Assembly (NCBI GenBank): GCA_910592205.1
Contig: CAJVPJ010000244.1
Span: 1 to 32,323, forward strand
DNA from: Paraglomus occultum
Taxonomy: Eukaryota; Glomeromycota; Glomeromycetes; Paraglomerales; Paraglomeraceae
Direction: 5' to 3'
DNA: 32,323 nt
The notes beneath the pieces were generated by a model. That model ran no database searches and was not told the DNA's origin. It saw only the letters and a program-made list of their open reading frames with translations. Made by a program: the position numbers and the translations under genes. Numbering within the stretch: position 1 is the first letter of the stretch; each line of letters opens with the position of its first letter. Positions 19,379 through 30,837 of the stretch are shown here, piece by piece.

Positions 19379-22230
19379 TTACATGGCAAAGGTGCCAGCC
19401 GATTCATGATAATAAGGGACAACGGAGTATAATTGCCCATCTATTGTCTGTACAAACGGCATGGGTGGAAACATGTGAAAGTCTGGTCTTTGTATTGGTA
19501 CTACACCAGACATTGGTGGGGGCGGTGGAACTATGTCCCGCGCATTTTCGGTGACGCCTTCCTCTTCTTTTCCATCCATACTGTTCCTTCTCTCACTAAA
19601 GCTTCCCGGCGGTGTCACCGAAACGGGTGACAATCCACTAGAATTAGGCGGAATAATTTGCATAGGCGGATAAAAAGTCGTCGATGGTATGCTACCAGAT
19701 CCTTGATTATATTGAGCGGTATTTGCGTACATGTGAGAAACTGGTTGACGGTTTCCCAGGAAATTAGAGCATTTATGATGTCCAGCGGACCGTCGGCGAA
19801 TTTCGTTATGTTGACGGTTAAGTTCGAACTGGAAATTGCGATATTCTTGTGTGAGACGCCGTCGGACCTTCATCTGACGCTCCAAGTACTCCACATCATT
19901 CTACAAGTATTATTATCATATATAATAAATAGCTCACGCATAAGTAAGCGCGCTAGCGGAAGTATATTTAAAAAGTGTACAAGTAGAAAATATCTTACCT
20001 CTTGGGTTATGGCTGCCTCGGCCGAAGATGCTTCGCTAAACCGAATGAAGGCATATGCGGGTTTGCCATAGTCCCTACCACGATTGACCAAATGAATATC
20101 TTCAATTTTTCCATAACGTTCAAATCTATCATGCAATAATTCTTTTGTTATAAGATTCTCGTTTAGATTTCCGACGTATATAGAGTGCGTGTCTTCTTCA
20201 TTAGTTTCAAACGGAGGCTTATCAAGATTCTCGGCCCACTCAAGAAAATAAGTAGTGGTCTGACGAAGAGACTGAACGTAAAATGGGAGTTAACGTAGGC
20301 TATGTTGCACAATATCGACAAATGCTCGGTGGTGAAAACCCTTACGTTGAATGCGGCAATTGCATCGTCTCTGTAGCAGAACTTGACGAACCCACAGCCC
20401 TTGTTACGACCAGTATTGAAGTTCTTTGGAATGCTGATCTCCTCGAGGGGACCAAATTGCTCAAGTATGCTTCTAATTTCTTCTTCGACGTGATCGGGGT
20501 TCAATTTAGCCACGAAAAGGGTTCGGTTAACTCGGGCCTTTTCTACTCTAATCTGTCGACCGTTAATCCATGAGTTATGAGCTTCTTTCAACGCAACTTC
20601 TGCGTCGTTAATGTTCTATGTTTTTTTATTCACGCGAATATATCAGTTGTGACACTCATCATTTATAAAATAAGATAGTTCTCATACCTCAAATTGAACG
20701 AAGGCGTAAGGACGATCCGCCCAGTCTCTAAGAACTTTAACATGAAGAACTCTGCCCCAATGCGCGAAATGTCTAGATACAGACTGTTGAAGATGATCTT
20801 CAGATTTTGTTGCATCCAAACTTGATAAAAAAGAATTAATTTGCGTTAACAAGCTTATCTGAAAACGTAACGACAAACACGAGTCGGTAAAAGATTTACT
20901 GAGCTGTGTATGCGCGTTATAATTGATCTCACAATGTATACCTTGCAACGAACAGGCATCCTGCCGGCAGTCCTCGCTTGCCGGCCTGGGCACATCCAGA
21001 CATGTCTGCATCAGCCGAATCAGCGCATTCATCGATGGTAGGTTGGTTATCGAACATGCTCTCCAGATAATGCTCCTCCGTTACGGTTACGGTTTCGGTT
21101 ACAGTTTCAGTTTCGGTTTCGGTCGCTGCTATATTATCTTGAGATTTGAACGCCAAAGCATCAGAGTTGTCCATTATTTTGGTAGAACTTGACTGCTCTT
21201 TGCATTGGTAAACGTTGTTTTCTTCCGCATTTCTTGAACATGATTCAATGCATGCATCTGTTGTTTCGCGACTGACGTGAATATCATCGTTTATCTACAT
21301 AAAGCAAAAACGCATAATTGGCGGTGAATATGATGATCTCAATTAGGATGAAATTAGCGCATTCCCAGCAGTGATGATTCGATTATTCATGGTATTAACA
21401 TACCAACGGTATTAATGGTACAAGAAAAGATTGGTAGTTAAAGCAGAGGAGGTTGAACTAGTTGAATATGTTGATGTAATAATAATACTACTAACCGCAT
21501 CATCAGTCGATTGGACTTCCGTGTTCTTTTCGTAGGCGATATCGAACTTACCACATCTGGTAGTGTCACTATGATTTGAGGAGGATTCTTGATTCTGTGT
21601 TACAATTGGTGCTTTGGTATGCATGTTGCTATTATTTCCAAATTCGCATATGTTATTTTGCACGGTGTTGGTGGTGATGAGTGTATCAATTGCCTTTGTA
21701 CAAACGGACACTGTTCTCGCGAGCGTCAAGAGTGTACGGGCTATGGAAGCAGAATCCGGGAATACCTCGTGAGATATAAGTTCGTCTCTTGCCCTTCTCA
21801 CCTGAGGACACGCCTTGCTAAGGCACTCTGTTTGGTTACATATTGCTTTAAAGAGAGGTTTTATATAGTCGATCACGTTCGAAAAGTCAGTATCTATGTA
21901 TTGTTCGTGGGTGACAGGCGTTGTACTAGGTTTGCCTTCAGGAGACAATTTTGCATAGCCCAGTGATGCTTGGGCTGTTAGGGACGATTCTGCACTGCTC
22001 TGTATGGGTTCGCCGTTCCTACTGGGTATGACATTATCATTTATGTCTACGGGACTTGCGATAGTTTCTCGGAACTCTTGGGTTTGTTGTGTTATTACAG
22101 TATTTGTTGCTGTGGACTTTTTTTTCTTTCTTTTGTTTCTCTTTGTGTTTTCAGACAGAACGTCGACTATTTTTACGTCTTCCTCCTCCAAAAAAATAGG
22201 ACATGTAATTTGGCTTTCACTTTCGGCCAT
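19379..22230 (-). CDS. Three-RRM RNA-binding protein
   Basis: Six exons: 22230-21496, 21294-20942, 20820-20688, 20615-20346, 20271-19999, 19900-19379, giving 761 aa with consistent phases. Residues 1-245 are low-complexity with a basic NKRKKKK patch near residue 33 (possible nuclear signal). An acidic Thr/Glu repeat (about 303-319) follows. RRM1 is about 358-435, split by intron 2 (CLFVAS / LDATKSEDHL; RPYAFVQFE). RRM2 is about 439-510 (RTLFVAKLNP; RNP1-like KGCGFVKF). RRM3 is about 527-600 (SIYVGNLNENL; AYAFIRFSEA). A basic, probably helical stretch (VEYLERQMKVRRRLTQEYRN) and a Pro/Ser-rich tail (VPPPPPMSGVV) end the protein. RRMs bind single-stranded RNA; the disordered flanks suggest an mRNP regulator. 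I cannot name an orthologue. Joining the 735-nt first exon is supported by phase 0 at both sides and by the lack of a better start. Confidence 0.85.
21078..21124. repeat. Hexanucleotide repeat inside the RRM gene
   Basis: Imperfect tandem 'ggttac/ggtttc' units (plus strand) encode the Thr/Glu/Val repeat of the RRM protein. All units are 6 bp, so length changes keep the frame. Confidence 0.7.
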
Positions 22231-24460
22231 AAATACTTCTTGGGCGTTGCAAAGCTATCCGAATAGTCTGGTTGTTAATCCATACATTTTGATGTGTCGC
22301 TTTTTATTTAGGAGACAGCGGAGTGACGGTGGGTCTCACTATGCTCCAATGGTAGGTAGACATTGAGTATTTATTACATCAGCGGATATAGTATAATCGG
22401 AAAGAGTCGTATTGTCCTTCCGATATTGTCTTAAACGACATAAAGCGCTACTTATTTCGGTTATATCATAGCTTACGACTGTTTTATTACACGTAACGTA
22501 ATGCAATAAGCTCGATCGTCTATACCATTTACGAAATAATGATGTTATATCTCATGACGAATATCGTGTCTAGTGTCATCGAATTTTCCCGATTCCAATG
22601 TATTTATACATTAGTATTCACATCAACATAGCATTCATCGTTGCATTAATGAAATATAGTTTTATGATTTCTATAAAATATATGAACACCAGATTCGTCG
22701 GAAGAACATTTACTCTGTGTACTGTCTTTATATGCTTGATATGAGAAACAAGAGTGAGTAACGCCACAGGAGAGGCGTCATAAACAGCCCATTAATCCTT
22801 TATTGTCTTTTGCTCTCGGAAGATTTTAAACAGTCAACAGTTACACAAATAGATACAGACAGTATGTTACACGCCATATTACCATGTCAACAACAATAAT
22901 AATGATAAACATGTTGTTGGGCTTGTTTGTACTTAGCTCTTTTAAGTAACCGGTCGTTATAAAAGGCTATAATGGTTTAAGTTTAACATCACTATAATAG
23001 ACAATGTGATAACAGTTAATAAAGTTGTTCATGAATAAAACCGTTCAGAATGTAGTCTTTGCTTTGTAGATTCAACGTTCGTAAAAAATACGGAAAACGA
23101 TCAAATGTTTTGTTTGATATTGAACCATTACTTCTTGACGCTATGTGATCACGTTACTTTTATTTATGCTAGTACTACGTATAATCGACAGCTCGATAGA
23201 TGATGGTGTAATAATAATGTCAAACTTGTATTAATAAGAACATTTAGTTAAAATAATTGTGAATAGGAAAACACGTATAATAATAAGTAAGTCTCGATAT
23301 GACGACACTGTTATATAACGACATCTTGTTGTAACGACAGAAATCGTAGAACAAAAAATTATATTGTCTAATTGTCGTATATAAGTTAATTGTGGATGTA
23401 AGGACATACTCGATTAGAATCGTGCATGTTGTTATTTGTCCCTATCTACAGCTTTTTATTAATTTACTTTTAATAAACGTTGTTCTCTTTCCAACTTCTG
23501 TTTCGACAAGTCATTAATTACGTGTACTTCGTGTGTTGTCATAAATTAGTATGTTCTTTTACAATTTAAATGAGAAAAATTGTAAATTAAACGAGCTGTT
23601 AGTTAATAGGAAGATGGGGGATTGCAAACTCGCACTTCAAAAGCAACCAAAAACTACTGCAGCGCGCCATTGTAATTTAAGTAATAAATCAAATTCTTTT
23701 TGGAGGGTAGTGTATTAATAAGAAGAGGGTTCCAACACTTAATTAATAAACTCGATACTAATAATTCAATGGACACTGTAGAATTTCTTCGTTTCAATAA
23801 TGACGTACAACTCGAGGAATTGTGATTCTGTTTAATTGATGTCCAAAGACACAGAGAATAACAGCAGTTTCCATGACGAAAGCGTTAGATGGTTTGAATG
23901 TTGTGTTTAATTCTCTCTCCCTCACACACACACACATACTCACTCACTCACGCCACACGGTATAGCGATGTAAATACTATATCAACAGTACACTCTTTAC
24001 GAAAAAAGTGCTTAATATTACGTACAGTAAACGTTAGACGGTTTTATTACAATTTTTCAATAAAACCGAATGTCGAACGAGATAGAAAACACATTGTATA
24101 ACTATATTTTTTCGACAAAAGAAGATTCCTGGTATTAACTATAACTGCTAATAATGATGAACATCTGACCTAACTATATCCAGTCCTGGCTGTACTCGTT
24201 TTAGAGTGTGACGAATGATACTGATATGCCCACGAATAGCTTACTATATCAGGAGTGTGCGTGTGTGTGATCAACAAACGTCTTTTTTTCTCACAGAATA
24301 TAACGTACAAACCAGCAATTGCCCTATATAAAACCCTGCCATTTTGACTGTCTCAATTTCTTTGTCTTCCTATTGATGCAAAATAAGAAATCGCAGGCAG
24401 TAGACTAAGAGTAGAGGCTGTATAAAACTATCACGTAAATAACTTTCATTTTTTCTTAGT
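22231..24460. other. Long AT-rich intergenic region
   Basis: No gene is supported. Contents: at 23281-23345 three spaced 'ga(c/t)..taacgac'-like motifs ('ctcgatatgacgac', 'gttatataacgaca', 'gttgtaacgacag') that recall pogo-type ends; a simple repeat at 23923-23952; and otherwise unique-looking AT-rich sequence. Confidence 0.45.
23921..23953. repeat. CA / ACTC microsatellite
   Basis: A (CA)n run of about 7 units is followed by an (ACTC)n run of about 4 units. Confidence 0.8.
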
Positions 24461-24461
24461 T

Positions 24462-24605
24462 TGTAAATTCATCGCCATTCTTGGAGATGAAAGGTTAGAG
24501 GCAGAAGTTAGAATTATAACCGAGGAAGAATTTTTCGGTATCAGCCATGACAATTATGTTGACTTGATCTTACACTTTGGTATGAATGAATTCAGACAGA
24601 CTTAG
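24462..24605 (+). pseudogene. Possible single exon or gene scrap
   Basis: A 47-codon open stretch (KFIAILGDERLEAEVRIITE, later FFGISHDNYVDLILHFGMNE) follows a good 3' splice-like sequence (T-rich tract ending ttcttag at 24459). It has protein-like composition but no upstream exon with a matching donor was found and it ends at a stop. I do not recognise it. It may be a relic. Confidence 0.35.
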
Positions 24606-25174
24606 ACAAGCTAATTGAGGTGTATACGCAAAAGTATATAACATATGGAGTATCAAACCAACCAATCAAAAGTAACCATTTTACAAACGGTCTGCTAGCG
24701 TGGATAGAATATGACCGATGGGAAAACTAATTTATTTCTTATAAGTAACATCACTGACACATAACAACATTAAACCTCAGTGAGAATAATGTTGACAAAG
24801 AGGATTGTGACAGATCATTGCAAATGTATATCTAGAAATTTTATAATAGTTTTTGAAATTTCTTTAGATGCAAGCAACAAAGTACAAATAATGAGGGTAA
24901 AATACACGTATCACTAAAAAGAAGATTCTTCGGTCGATTAATTAATACCGCTGCTTCCTCTTTGTTACATCTTAACTTCGTTGGATACTGTCTTGTTGGT
25001 AAATTTTATGTTTGTCTTAAATGATTCGTCCATCAGTTTCATAGAATTCATTTTTATTCCCCATTAATGGAATATCATTCCTATTTTTTTTACTTGGATA
25101 AGTTTTTTTGATTTTTTTTTTTACATCAACTAAATATAAATAAGAAGGAAATAAACCAGTTTGACCTTGAATTA
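24606..25174. other. AT-rich intergenic
   Basis: Nothing recognisable; T runs near 25085-25130. Confidence 0.4.
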
Positions 25175-25913
25175 TTACCTTAAGTTTTGTGCCATGATGA
25201 GATCTCTTAATTCGTAAATTTTTGTTTCGACCTTATCTAGTCCTTCTTCGACCTTCTCATCTAGTCTTCGCTCGACACCATTAATCTTCTCATCTCGACA
25301 CCGACTTCGTTAAAGTCAAGTAAATCATTTTCAGAATGTACATGTTCTTTTGCAAACCGATTGTTGAAGGGTTGAGAAAGGAAAACCATTCTATTTTACT
25401 AATTAAAATATCACTGTCGACAATTCGTGGGTTATGTATGTCTGCATATACATTATCTCCGACATTTTTTGGAATCGCAGTCGTTGTAGGTATTGGGATG
25501 GCGAGAACTGTAGTCATGTGTGCAACAGTACTAGTTGACGTAGTTGTTGGAATCCGCAGACCATGAATATTATGATAATCATCGATATTAACGATTATGG
25601 CATTTGTCTGATACTTTACAAGATCTCTTGTCACATTATCTCTATGAATAGAAGATATAACATTTTTCTCACGTCGATTCTCCCTCGACGTAGAACTTAA
25701 CTGCATATTAGATAAGGTATCAATCGCTTGATCAGACGCACCTGAATGATTTAGAAACATCGCAATATCCTTTTTCAATGAACTGATATGTTTGTTTCCA
25801 ATCCCTGCAAGAAAATAACATAAGAACGAGAGGCCTTCCTGCCGTTGTGAGATGGTGTGGTCCATGAGACCTTTCACTGTGTACATTGATTTGTTTCTTC
25901 CCATATGGTTCAA
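25175..25913 (-). pseudogene. Decayed family ORF with NIDDYHNIHG motif and coiled-coil tail
   Basis: A 207-codon minus-strand frame (25913-25290) includes AIIVNIDDYHNIHGLRIP, a Thr/Ser-rich stretch, VAHMTTVLAIPIPT and YADIHNPRIVDSD. The first about 35 codons may be intron, because a 3' splice-like 'ttttcttgcag' precedes the segment at about 25806. Beyond the stop, another frame (about 25301-25175) encodes a heptad-rich helix (RRLDEKVEEGLDKVETKIYE) ending at 25175, and a third frame shows LDFNEVGVEMRRL at the junction. The two parts probably belonged together before frameshifts. From memory, proteins with a D-D-Y-H-x-I-H motif are repeated in AM-fungal genomes; I cannot assign a function. Confidence 0.5.
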
Positions 25914-25940
25914 CTACATCACATGGTAATGCTGTCTGCT

Positions 25941-26040
25941 GGACGGGTGCGGATCTGGATCGAATAACGGGTAGTTACCGGTGACGCCTCTCTGCTCACC
26001 CTTTCACCAGTGCTCGCCTGCGGTGAAGTGATCCTGGATG
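25941..26040. repeat. Dispersed repeat, copy B
   Basis: This copy pairs with 514-602 in the same orientation (ggac.gg.tgcggatc ... gtagttac ... cggtga). It lies between the decayed ORF at 25175-25913 and the MULE relic, so it may belong to a mobile-element flank. Confidence 0.45.
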
Positions 26041-26089
26041 AAAATTGTTGTATGAATTCCAAAAATGGAAATTCACCATTAATCTCTCA

Positions 26090-26870
26090 TCAACTCCATT
26101 TTGTATATTTTTCAACGCATCGTCGGCAAACGAGCTCAGTAGTCCCAATCATTGTGAAATGAGTGGATGCATATTTGCATGTTTTTAACCATATCTAACA
26201 GTTCTTTCAGACTTATCTGGACACCAAAGATAAAGACTTATTTATATTGTCATTGTCTCTCATAATCCAAGATTAAGATGGATCAATAAAACTAAAAATA
26301 TGGTTTGCTTCTAATGCCTTAGTTTCTGTATACATTTGTGTTTTTGATTTCTTGTCTTTTCTAGATGCCAATAATAATAACACAGTTAATATTAAATATT
26401 TGTGATCCATGACTATGACCATGCTGCACTTACAGCTGATTATGATATCTCTCCTGCATCTTTATCTAAGATATAAGAGGACAAATACTGGTGATCTCTT
26501 GTTGAAGACTGACTGGTAAAAATCTTCTGTAGTGTCTCAACACAAGTTTGGATTGTATTTTCAGGATTGGATTGAGCTTCTTCTGTGCAAAATACAAAAC
26601 TCGGAATGGAGAAAAATATTGGGCACTTGTGTCGTATTCCATTGTAAAAGTCCGTCACAAACAGTTCAAACAGTTCTTGATTTGTTTTGAATGTGGAATC
26701 AACAATAACCTCTGTTATTCTTTCAGCACCAACAATGGCATTATAAATCCCAGTGCCCACACAAATTCATTTCTATATGTGAGTGTCTTGAACCCTTTTA
26801 CAGAAAACTTAGGCTGTTGAGGTATAGTTTTGCTGAGATAAGTTGGTTTTCCTGATCCATTATTATTATA
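26090..26870 (-). pseudogene. MULE-type DDE transposase relic
   Basis: Minus-strand segments follow the order of a MULE transposase core. About 26865-26745 has KGFKTLTYRNEFVWALGFI. A frame change leads to 26760-26440 with EVIVDSTFKTNQELFELFV (first catalytic Asp in VDSTFKTN) and YILDKDAGEIS (second Asp in DKDAG). In-frame stops TAA and TAG then interrupt a continuing SAVSAAWS..SWITNI. A further frame gives ASRKDKKSKTQMYTETKALE and FIDPS down to about 26275, and scraps such as MVKNMQICIHSFHNDWDY to about 26090. The family has VDSTFKTNxxxxxL and DKDAGxIxAIEEAWxW. Several stops and shifts make it non-functional. No terminal inverted repeats were found by eye. Confidence 0.75.
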
Positions 26871-28015
26871 TAGTTATTTCTTTTATACATGATGTCTGGT
26901 AGTAGTAGTATACTTGTCATATGTATCTCTGGATTTATAAAGTTTTCATCACAGAGTCTTCAATATACACAGGTAAAACTTGATAAGTCATACACTCAAT
27001 AAATCAGAGACAACAGTACTAGTACTAGTAAATAAGTTGGATTCACATGATTAAATAAAGATCTACAGAAGAATTTACTATTATAAGAGAGGTTGTCCAA
27101 CAGAATTTCATAATCAGGAATTTACCTGCCAGGTCGCACAACCTGCCACGTCGTACGAGCTCAAATACTATTCTTTCATTGGATGTTCAGCTGAACTCTC
27201 CTTTATAAATGGAAATATTATGGGCTGCACAATCTGGCAAGCTGTGTGACTTGGCATTCCCAATTATCAGAATATCATCATCTTGTGTATCATAAACAAT
27301 GTTACTTACTGATCATTTGCCCTCTTATTATTACTACAGAACAAAAATATGCTTGACAATATTGCTAGCAAAAGTATTCTCCTTACGAATATTACGTTTG
27401 CCAAAAATAGATAAAAATTCTGGTGACACATACGAATAAAGAAAGCATTATACCCAAAAAAAGGTACTGTCTTTGAGTTTCATGATCCGCCCTCACAACG
27501 ATGAATCGCCAGTTATAGAAAGCCCTCTCTTATTTGTTCAAGAGTTGGAATCAGTAAAAATTCGTAATACACTTCCCCGAATCTCATATGCGAAATAAGG
27601 ATTGCCGGAAAAAACTACCTATATTCGAATATTGTTTTATTGGTAGAAGGGCCAGTATTACTTTCCAAATGAATTAAAAGTTAAAGGCCGAGCGCTAATT
27701 ATAATATAGTTTTTTATGTCATACAGGCATGTCGCGACATTCCCACGTACATTCGATAAATAATAATACTTATTTATGAAATATATATCTCTAAAAGCAT
27801 TTAATATACTGTAGTACTGTATATACAATATGGTGATAAATTTATTTATTTTGTTTATATAATAAAATGGGTATTACTAAGAAAATAAAAATTATGTGAC
27901 CGCGTGAAAAAAAATTTGCAAAGAAAAAAGTAATAAGACAGCAAAATAATATATGCAACTGCGAAAACCACAATAACACCAAAGATTACTTTAATTCCGA
28001 TCTATGACTTGTAAA
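26871..28015. other. Intergenic, probably old repeat remains
   Basis: No assignable gene. 27100-27330 and 27480-27620 are somewhat GC-richer and may be worn transposon sequence. 27660-28015 is AT-rich and would include the 3' end of the SAM-CRN transcript. Confidence 0.35.
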
Positions 28016-30221
28016 TTATTTCTTTCGTGGTCTTCCTCTTCGTCTTCCTCCTCCGCTTTCTCTTCCTCTTACCCTTTCGCTTCCTAATCTAGAAGTTGTT
28101 GATGATCCCGCGACATTTCCAAATAATGGGGTGTCAGTTAATTGAGAATCAGTATCGAACGAATCAGCATCAAATATATCTAATGGAGTAGATCCCAAAT
28201 CGATCCTCAGAGCATATTGTTTAACTCGATTTCTGATCCAGGATGGCATGTTCTGGGCACTCCGGACATTATTTTTGGTAGGAACGGGAACAAATTTTTG
28301 CTTTCCATAAGCATTGTACAATTGCGCCGGTACAACAAAATAATAAGAGATATTACCTTCTTGCTAACTTTCCATAAACATTTTTCAAACCAATCATTTT
28401 AATCGGGTGGCTCATAGCAGTAGTCATCTGATAGAGTTCATTTGGTGCAACAATTGAGTCAATTGACGGATAATTTGGGTTGTCTGGTCGATAATAACAT
28501 CCATCAGTAACATCATTAACGTCAGAGAAAGTATAAATTTTATCTTGCTTTGTAAAAGCTTTAGTAGTTGATCTACCTCCAGACTCCAAAGAACGAATAT
28601 CAAACGTTCCACCACCTCGCAATAACTGATGAGCTATTTCCTCAAAATAACTGCCCAAGACTGAATTACTCTTGCCTCCTGACAAGCTCGAACATAAATC
28701 TCTACGCAGTTTTCCCCTATTTCTTGATTCTAGCCGCATAATCACCCGTTCAGCTACATAATCAGACGCAAATTTAATAAGTTTTTGTGAATAGGGTGGA
28801 TCCTCTTCGATATATTCAACATCATCACCACCGTCAACATCAGTATGTTCTTGTTCAATATTATCAATATTAACATCCACAATCAAAGGGTTTGTTACGA
28901 TATGGATGAGCTTGTGGCTTGTATCCTGTGCGTCAGTTGCACCAACATAATCAAGTATGTTAAAATCACACGTGTCGATTGCTTCTTGAAGCTTACATTG
29001 GTGACTAGAATCGGTAGCTTTCTCCAGAACGAATCGAGGGATCCCTCCCCATTTATCAAATAACGTCTTAACCAAATTGTTCTGAAGGTGGTTATAGAGC
29101 TTGTCCTTGCACTTAGAAATCTCTGCATAGCTCCACACTGTCATGTATCGTGTTGATGATAAGGGAAACTTCTCAAATTCCTTAAAGATTTCTTTTTTAG
29201 GCAAACATACGAGGATCGTCTTAGCAGAAGCTTTATTTGGTTTTTTGCTATCTACAATATACCAATTATTCGCATTCTTCAAGTATGCTCTTATTTGGTC
29301 GGGATCCACCACTTCATAAAGATAGAAAGCCCTTTCCTGATCAAAGACAATAACATAGTCCGTACTATGAGAATCGTATATAACCGTTCGATTTCTTTGT
29401 ATAAGATTATAAAGTAGGTAGTAGCCAAAGTAGGTTTTTCCAATTCCCGGATTGCCAGTGATAATCAAATTTCTTATCGAACTATTATTATCCAAAACAA
29501 GATCGAGCAGGTGTCGGTAGCAACTACGGATCAACAAAGTTGAAGGTTCGTTAATGTCTCCTAAAAAATGCACGCCTTTGGGTAGTTCGAGGAAGTCCTG
29601 ATTAGTGGAAATATCTGAACCTCCTGGTAAGTTCTGATCAGCGGAAATATTTGACCCACCTGCAGAAGCATCCCGAAATGCCTTTAGATTTTCATCACCA
29701 ATTCTTATGCGTTTGTTAGGAGGCTCTGTATAATAGAAACAAATGCATGTGGAATGAAATGACAACAGGTAACAAATGAGACAATAGCAACAAAATCAAG
29801 ATAGATCGCGTTCACTCGCGTTGACTATTTTATTACGACTCACTTACCAGCAACGGATTGATCTATGATAACGCGAATGTGTTTTTTTGTGGGTTTGACG
29901 ATAAGAAGCAGGAAAGAAAAGCACAAGAATAAGTAAGTATTCGGTATTATTGACACGGTTTGGGCGAGAATAAGTTCACTTACCTCCTTGAATTTTATTA
30001 ACCAGCTTCTCGATTTCTTTAGCCGGTCCACCCGGTATTCCCCATCTCTCAAAATCCGTTACAGTAAAATCAAAGAAGTTGCTACCCTTAACCCTCTGAT
30101 TATATAATATTTCGATATCTCCGTCTTCAAGGTCTAATTCAGTTTTGTTGTTTTGTAAAAATGCTTTAACGTCCTCTCGACTCCATGCCTTTACGTGTTC
30201 AACTATTGGAAGGTTAGACAT
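28016..30221 (-). CDS. SAM-domain Crinkler (CRN) P-loop NTPase / nuclease-like protein, one frameshift
   Basis: Exon 1 (30221-29984) encodes a SAM domain (residues about 5-79; WSREDVKAFL, GSNFFDF, ERWGIPGGPAKEI). Exon 2 is a 15-nt microexon (29862-29848). Exon 3 (from 29725) carries the CRN NTPase: Walker A GNPGIGKT (175-182), Walker B-like WYIVD (239-243), and FDKWGGIPRFVL (about 307-318). A restriction-endonuclease-like part follows (VLGSYFEEIAHQLL; YPSIDSIVAPNELYQMTTA). At about 28357 the frame changes by one base: the first frame stops at once (541 aa), while the family sequence continues in the next frame to 28016, ending in an AT-hook-like basic tail (RRRGRPRKK). CRN C-termini of this type pair an NTPase with a REase-fold domain and often act in host nuclei; here SAM replaces the LxLFLAK leader of oomycete CRNs. 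The shift may be real decay or an assembly error. Confidence 0.85.
29848..29862 (-). other. 15-nt microexon of the SAM-CRN gene
   Basis: The only AG in the first intron interval lies directly before atcaatccgttgctg, which is followed by GTAAGTGAG. It adds five residues' worth of sequence (D-Q-S-V-A plus split codons) and joins exon 1 (phase 1) to exon 3 (phase 1) without a frame change. The flanking introns are 121 and 122 nt. Confidence 0.8.
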
Positions 30222-30837
30222 AGCTTTTGCGATTAAAAAAAGTAATGAAGAAATAGTACGAATGGAGAAATCTAGTGTCGCACAGATTGATCTGTGATCG
30301 ACCCATAATTTTATAATACAGACGAGTCATGCTTTACAATACTACATATAAAAAAGTGCCAAACTTCGAGACCCCACACGCAAGTTTCTCCCTATTTTCA
30401 CGATTCTATGCTTTATAAGCTATCTTAAAAAAAATTACTCCAATTTCCCCCCCCCCCCCCCTGAATGCGCCATTATGGCTCGATTCCGGAATTCCATAAT
30501 CACGTGGACACCATTTTATTCTTTCCGATATATGTCCACATCACAAGAATTTTAACGCGACTCAATTAAGGTACACCTGTTTTTCATACATTATATAGGG
30601 AAAAAAATCTATCGTGTCTACATCGCATCTTCATCGCACCTTCATTACATCTATATTATAAGAGAAAATTACATATCTCGGATTTGCCTATCTCGGACCG
30701 GACGATTAATAATTAATTACCAGGAAATAGAATATGACTAACCTGAACTGGCATTACGTCCGAAATTGTATAAAGAGATCAAGTATTTCTAGTCACACGA
30801 TTAACATATACTGAAAATCATTGGCGGGCTAGCAAGG
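30222..30837. other. Intergenic between two minus-strand family genes
   Basis: Upstream region of the SAM-CRN gene. It contains a poly-C run of 15 at 30447-30461 and otherwise AT-rich sequence. No gene seen. Confidence 0.5.

Noticed and set aside
21589-22366. Plus-strand frames opposite the RRM gene's first exon
   Set aside because: Antisense shadows of the 735-nt exon without motifs of their own.
28260-28356. Intron explaining the end of the SAM-CRN frame (GTAATA...AG at 28260)
   Set aside because: The phase fits, but the putative intron is itself conserved CRN coding sequence in the shifted frame, so a frameshift is the better explanation.
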